From contig NC_058159.1 of the NCBI RefSeq assembly GCF_020080835.1, positions 806,001 through 870,000 on the forward strand: a stretch of DNA of 64,000 nt, in the 5' to 3' direction. The DNA is from Cotesia glomerata (taxonomy: Eukaryota; Arthropoda; Insecta; Hymenoptera; Braconidae). Of the stretch, positions 60,228 to 64,000 are shown piece by piece (the first letter of the stretch is position 1; every line of letters starts with the position of its first letter). A program made the position numbers and the translations under genes. The notes under the pieces are model-generated. The model was not told the origin of the DNA, made no database searches, and saw nothing but the letters and a program-made list of their open reading frames with translations.

Positions 60228-62026
60228 AAATTTTGAAAGGATCTCACTTACTGACAAATGATGAAGCCGTAAAAATCTTTTGGTAATTCAAAATAAATTT
60301 TTTTTTTAATCAAATCAGCTGGAATATGCTTACAATTCTCAATAAATTTGAATCAAGTAATTTGAAAAATTCTTTAATTTCCAAAAATAAATTTGAATTT
60401 AGTCAATTTTATCGAAATAATTTTTCAACAGAAAAACTTAAAATATAATAAACATCTCAAAGTTCAGACGATTATTTTTAATTTAAGCTATTGTTTGTCT
60501 CTTTTTAATGATTTCTTCTAATTTATTTCATGATTAAAAATTTTCAAAAATTAACTTTGGTCAAATAAATTTCTGTATAATTAAAAATTAAAATTTAGCA
60601 ATGCGTCTATGAAATTCACTTATCTCCGTCAAGTAGGGCGGAATGTTCAGCATGTGTATTATGAAAAAAATTGAATAATATTATCCAGTGGGTGAAGCAT
60701 CATAAAACGTAATTGTAATTATTATTCCACAAGGGCACAAGGCAATAAAAGAAAATTGGCAGTCCCGAGTTGTTTCAAGACCCAGCTATAAACAGAGTAT
60801 GCAAATAAAAAAAAAAAAAATTAACTGAGTTAGGTCGTCGACAACCTGAACAAGAATGCTCAGCGCATTTACTTAGGTGTGTACACAAGCGCATCCACAA
60901 TACATGATATTATTTCAAAGTAGATTTCATGGAGTAAGTAGGAGGAAAGAGAAATAAAGAGAAATAAAGTGAAAAACCCAATGCTCTGGTCAGCCATGCT
61001 GTCGGATAACAACACCCAGCAAATAAAAGCAATATCGTGGATCAATTGAACCCGCGTGTATTTCGCAACGGCCATGTCATTTTGATTTTTATTTTTATTT
61101 CTACTTTCCCTATTTCTATTTCTATTTCTATTGCTGTTTCTGTTTCTGTTTCTACTTTATTTATCTAGTCTCTCTTTTTACATATCATCCTCTTCCCACA
61201 AATCTATCGTTTCCTTCACTTGCTCCATTGAATTGTCTGCAAATAAATAGACATTGTATATAACATATATTCCGCCTTTTTTATGTTTCGGTCGAGAGCT
61301 CGTCGCGCATGTTGACACCCGACAAAATTCACGATGCATTTTACTCTCTCTGTACTCGGATGACGTGTCAAACTAAAGACAGTCAAAATAGGAAATAAAA
61401 TACTGAACAAAAAAATAGATAAAAAAAAAAGAAACAATTGGAATTGGATGAGAAAAAAATAATAACAATTGCATTCAAACCCTCGATAACGCACCGGATT
61501 TGAGTGGTCGTAGTTGAATGGTTGTTAAACGATCGTACGGTACTTTAACGTTTTAAAAAGCGACAATAACTCGATTCGGATGCCGATTGCAGACCGGTCG
61601 ACTCGTGAGAAAAATCTCCTTTATTGGGTTCACCTTCCATAGAATCAATCGCGATCTGAATAATCAATCAATATTTATTTCGTGTATGGAACATTTCACA
61701 TTCAATAACATGCTTTTTGTAGTTACTTGATTTTTTTTTTTAATTATTGGAAAAAGCTTACAAGTTAATTTTTGAAGTTTGTAAAATTTTCGAGTTTATC
61801 AATTTACGAAATAATAAAATGATTGATGCACGTTTTCGCTGTTGCATGATCAATGTATAGAGTGTACTTGTAGTAATACCGATAGTTGAGTATTGCAAAT
61901 TAAACTTGACTTGGATCAAAGAAATTAAAAAGTAATTATCTCGATGTACTGTAATTTAGTAATCATTTAATTCCAGAAAGTCAGGCTTAATTATTGAACT
62001 TAATAGCAATTGTGATGTAAAATTTA
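60228..62026. other. Unassigned DNA
   Basis: No supported gene. A TTTCTATTTCTA-type microsatellite lies at about 61091-61155. Minus-strand frames at 60869-61075 and 61216-61494 have hydrophobic or low-complexity stretches but no domain. Confidence 0.4.
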
Positions 62027-63350
62027 TACTGATAGGATTTATTAATTATTAATAATTTATTTTATTACAAGACAATTATTTAATTTATTAAATATTTTTT
62101 AACATTCAATAAATATTTATTTGGGAGGAAAGTACATTTATTAATAGTTAATAAGTATTTATTAGTCGTTAACAAATATTTATTAATAGTTGATAAAAAT
62201 CATCATTATAAATTATTAGCATTAATTATATTGCACTAGCTGTTACTCGCCCGCTCCGCTGGGCGCTTTATAGAATTGCATTTTTAGATCTAGACTTGAA
62301 ATTTAATTAGAGTATTGCTTTGACTTGCACAAATTCCCAATATTTATTGTTACTTTTAATGTGCAATCATTATAACATTCCCGTGTCTTTCTTACAAAAA
62401 TTAATAATAATTGATATGAAGAAAAAAAATTGGTAATCAGCATTGAAAGTTTCAGTTAAAGAAATTGCAGGTCTCATAAGTGAAGAAATCTGCCTAGTAT
62501 ATAAACATAACAAATAGAATTAAAAAATTTATTTTAAACAAATGACAATCGAATAGAATAAATTTAGTTACAATAAAAATTCATTATTTCTAAGTCAAAA
62601 AAATATAGCTTCCATATAAGTAATCACCAACATATCATATACTAAAAAAAAAAAAAATAAAATAAAATATTATTATTTTTAAAGAAATTAATTTTTATTA
62701 ATTTTTATTAATTTACAAGCATGTATGGAATACACTCACATTCCATGCTTGTAAAGGTGGACCATAGGAACACCGCCGTCCATCTTACGGCATCAAATAA
62801 ATATTATTATTTTTAAAGAAATTAATTTTTATTAATTTTTATGAATTTTTATTAATTTACAAGCATTTATGGAATACCTTTTCCGAAACACGCTGCATCT
62901 TATGGTATAAGAGTTATTCCGATCGGTTCAGTAGTTTTCGCAGTATAAACGGACAAAAAAACCAACTCTCCGCTTATTAGTATAGATAATAATAACGTTT
63001 ATTAAAAAATCTCGAATTTTTTCACAGCTCATAATTATCTTTTATATTTTTAAATATTAAAAACGTTTATTTATTTAGTAAATTGAATTACTATCATGTA
63101 TTCCAGCTATAGGGTTATAAAAAGTGTTAAAAGAAAATTGCTATTTCTGATTTTTATTTTAAATAAATATTTCTTAACAGTTAACAAATATTCATTAACC
63201 ATTAATATTTATTAATGTTATTAACTGTTGTTTGAATTATTTGTTAACGATTAATAAATCGTATTTAATAAATAATTAACTGTTAAGAAATATTTATTAA
63301 AAATCATTTTTTAACAGTTAATAAAGCTTATTAATATAAATAAATTTTTT
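62027..63350 (-). mobile_element. Element A3, copy 2, interrupted by Helitron H1
   Basis: Reverse complement of A3: 62027-62235 matches 41090-41371, and 62987-63350 matches the parts of A3 near 40830-41100 and its left end. It begins TACTGATAGGATTT, a mutated TIR. The other TIR is lost. About 1.2 kb of the middle of copy 1 is missing. Helitron H1d lies inside. Confidence 0.8.
62236..62986 (-). mobile_element. Non-autonomous Helitron H1, copy d, with internal insertion
   Basis: Both ends are intact on the minus strand: the TCTATACTAATAA start at 62986 and hairpin plus CTAG at 62236-62239, between host A and T. Between about 62645 and 62880 it has an extra ~240 bp absent from the other copies. 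That extra block contains a duplicated A+T-rich stretch and the inverted repeat ACAAGCATG/CATGCTTGT. A short deletion near 62340 removes the part that reads ATCCA...AGCTAAT elsewhere. Confidence 0.88.
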
Positions 63351-64000
63351 TATTAATTTTTTTAATATATTAATTGTTTGAAATTATTATTATTATTTTG
63401 TTAGTATAAAAAAATTTCATTACTACAGTTAATGAAAAGAAAGAAAATGATAAAAGAAAGAGATAAAAAAGATGATATATCCGTTTTACCGAACATAATA
63501 AAAGTTGAACCAAGACCAATAGGAATATAAACACCTGGTAGCTCGTGACTAGTCGTGACTGGTAAGATTTACACAATATACAGTGTTCTTATATGTTACT
63601 TTAAAAATTTAATACCAGCTTGGAAACACTGCGATATCTAACTTTCGTCAATTTACACGATTTTATTCTCACGATAATACTTTCTTACAATTTCACGGAA
63701 CTACAATGTATAAATTTATTTAGCAATGTTTCGTTTGCATATGGATAAATATACACAATACACATACAACAACGTAAAATTTTCTTACTATCATTTTATG
63801 AAATATCCAGGTATGAGAGACTTGCGATTATTATAACTTTATTATAATATAAGGGAAAAATTTTATATTAGTCAGAAAATCCAATTTCACAGACCACTTA
63901 TGAGAAAAATGTTGTATATGTAAATGGAGAAGCGACTGGTATATAGCAACCTCAAATTACGAGTGCCAGAAAGAGAAAAAGGAGTAGAGTACGCTATATA
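63351..64000. other. Unassigned A+T-rich DNA
   Basis: No gene or repeat copy recognised. A 68-codon hydrophobic frame on the minus strand (63370-63576) has no motif. Confidence 0.4.

Overview
This window is A+T-rich eukaryotic DNA with no recognisable protein-coding gene. Every long open frame is short (about 60-130 codons) and none shows a family motif. Several lack an ATG, and many lie inside repeats. The content is a densely nested graveyard of non-autonomous DNA transposons and Helitron-like elements, typical of an intergenic or long-intron region of an insect genome. The Helitron termini (TC...hairpin...CTAGT) and the TA- and TTAA-flanked miniature elements fit an arthropod. A parasitoid wasp or similar hymenopteran is my guess, not something the sequence proves.

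Layout. 1-720: a fragment of a CCCTAG-ended element, then a GC-richer block with a tRNA-like pol III head. 2.1-3.0 kb: first copy of an ~800-bp TA element (A2). 4.5-5.6 and 7.0-7.6 kb: Helitron-like H2 elements with palindromic tandem units, one carrying a piggyBac-type MITE at TTAA. 8.2-9.2 kb: repeat F10. 10.1-11.5 kb: foldback element F8 carrying MITE A1. 11.6-12.1 kb: repeat F9. 13.1-13.8 kb: F5. 15.4-16.4 kb: F12. 20.8-22.6 kb: long F5 interrupted by Helitron H1. 22.8-23.4 kb: three H3 Helitron-like units in head-to-tail tandem. 24.9-25.8 kb: piggyBac-type element with A2 nested inside. 27.3-28.9 kb: second F8 carrying MITE B and cut by H1. 32.4-33.5 kb: F5. 34.7-35.3 kb: complete H1. 36.65 kb: H3-like end. 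36.9-38.5 kb: F6 dimer with nested A4. 39.6-41.4 kb: A3 with a GATCA-rich palindrome inside. 42.5-44.0 kb: A1 and F5. 44.9-46.2 kb: A2 with an inserted tRNA-like cassette. 47.4-47.7 kb: AAT/ATT microsatellite. 51.0-52.2 kb: F10 and element C. 53.9-54.8 kb: F5 with nested A1. 57.4-58.2 kb: F6. 58.4-58.9 kb: CpG-rich island. 59.1 kb: H2 end. 60.0 kb: foldback MITE. 62.0-63.35 kb: A3 interrupted by H1.

The strongest results come from comparing copies within the window. Four independent empty-site/filled-site pairs fix insertion sites and target duplications: TA for three MITEs and TTAA for one. Four groups of Helitron-like 3' ends share one architecture. Elements F5 and C both carry a sequence matching the insect CTCF core (AGGTGGCGC), giving ten copies in 64 kb. 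The few unique GC-richer islands (about 23.75-24.0, 26.2-26.8, 31.5-32.1, 33.95-34.2, 50.3-50.6 and 58.4-58.9 kb) are the best places to look for promoters or non-coding exons.
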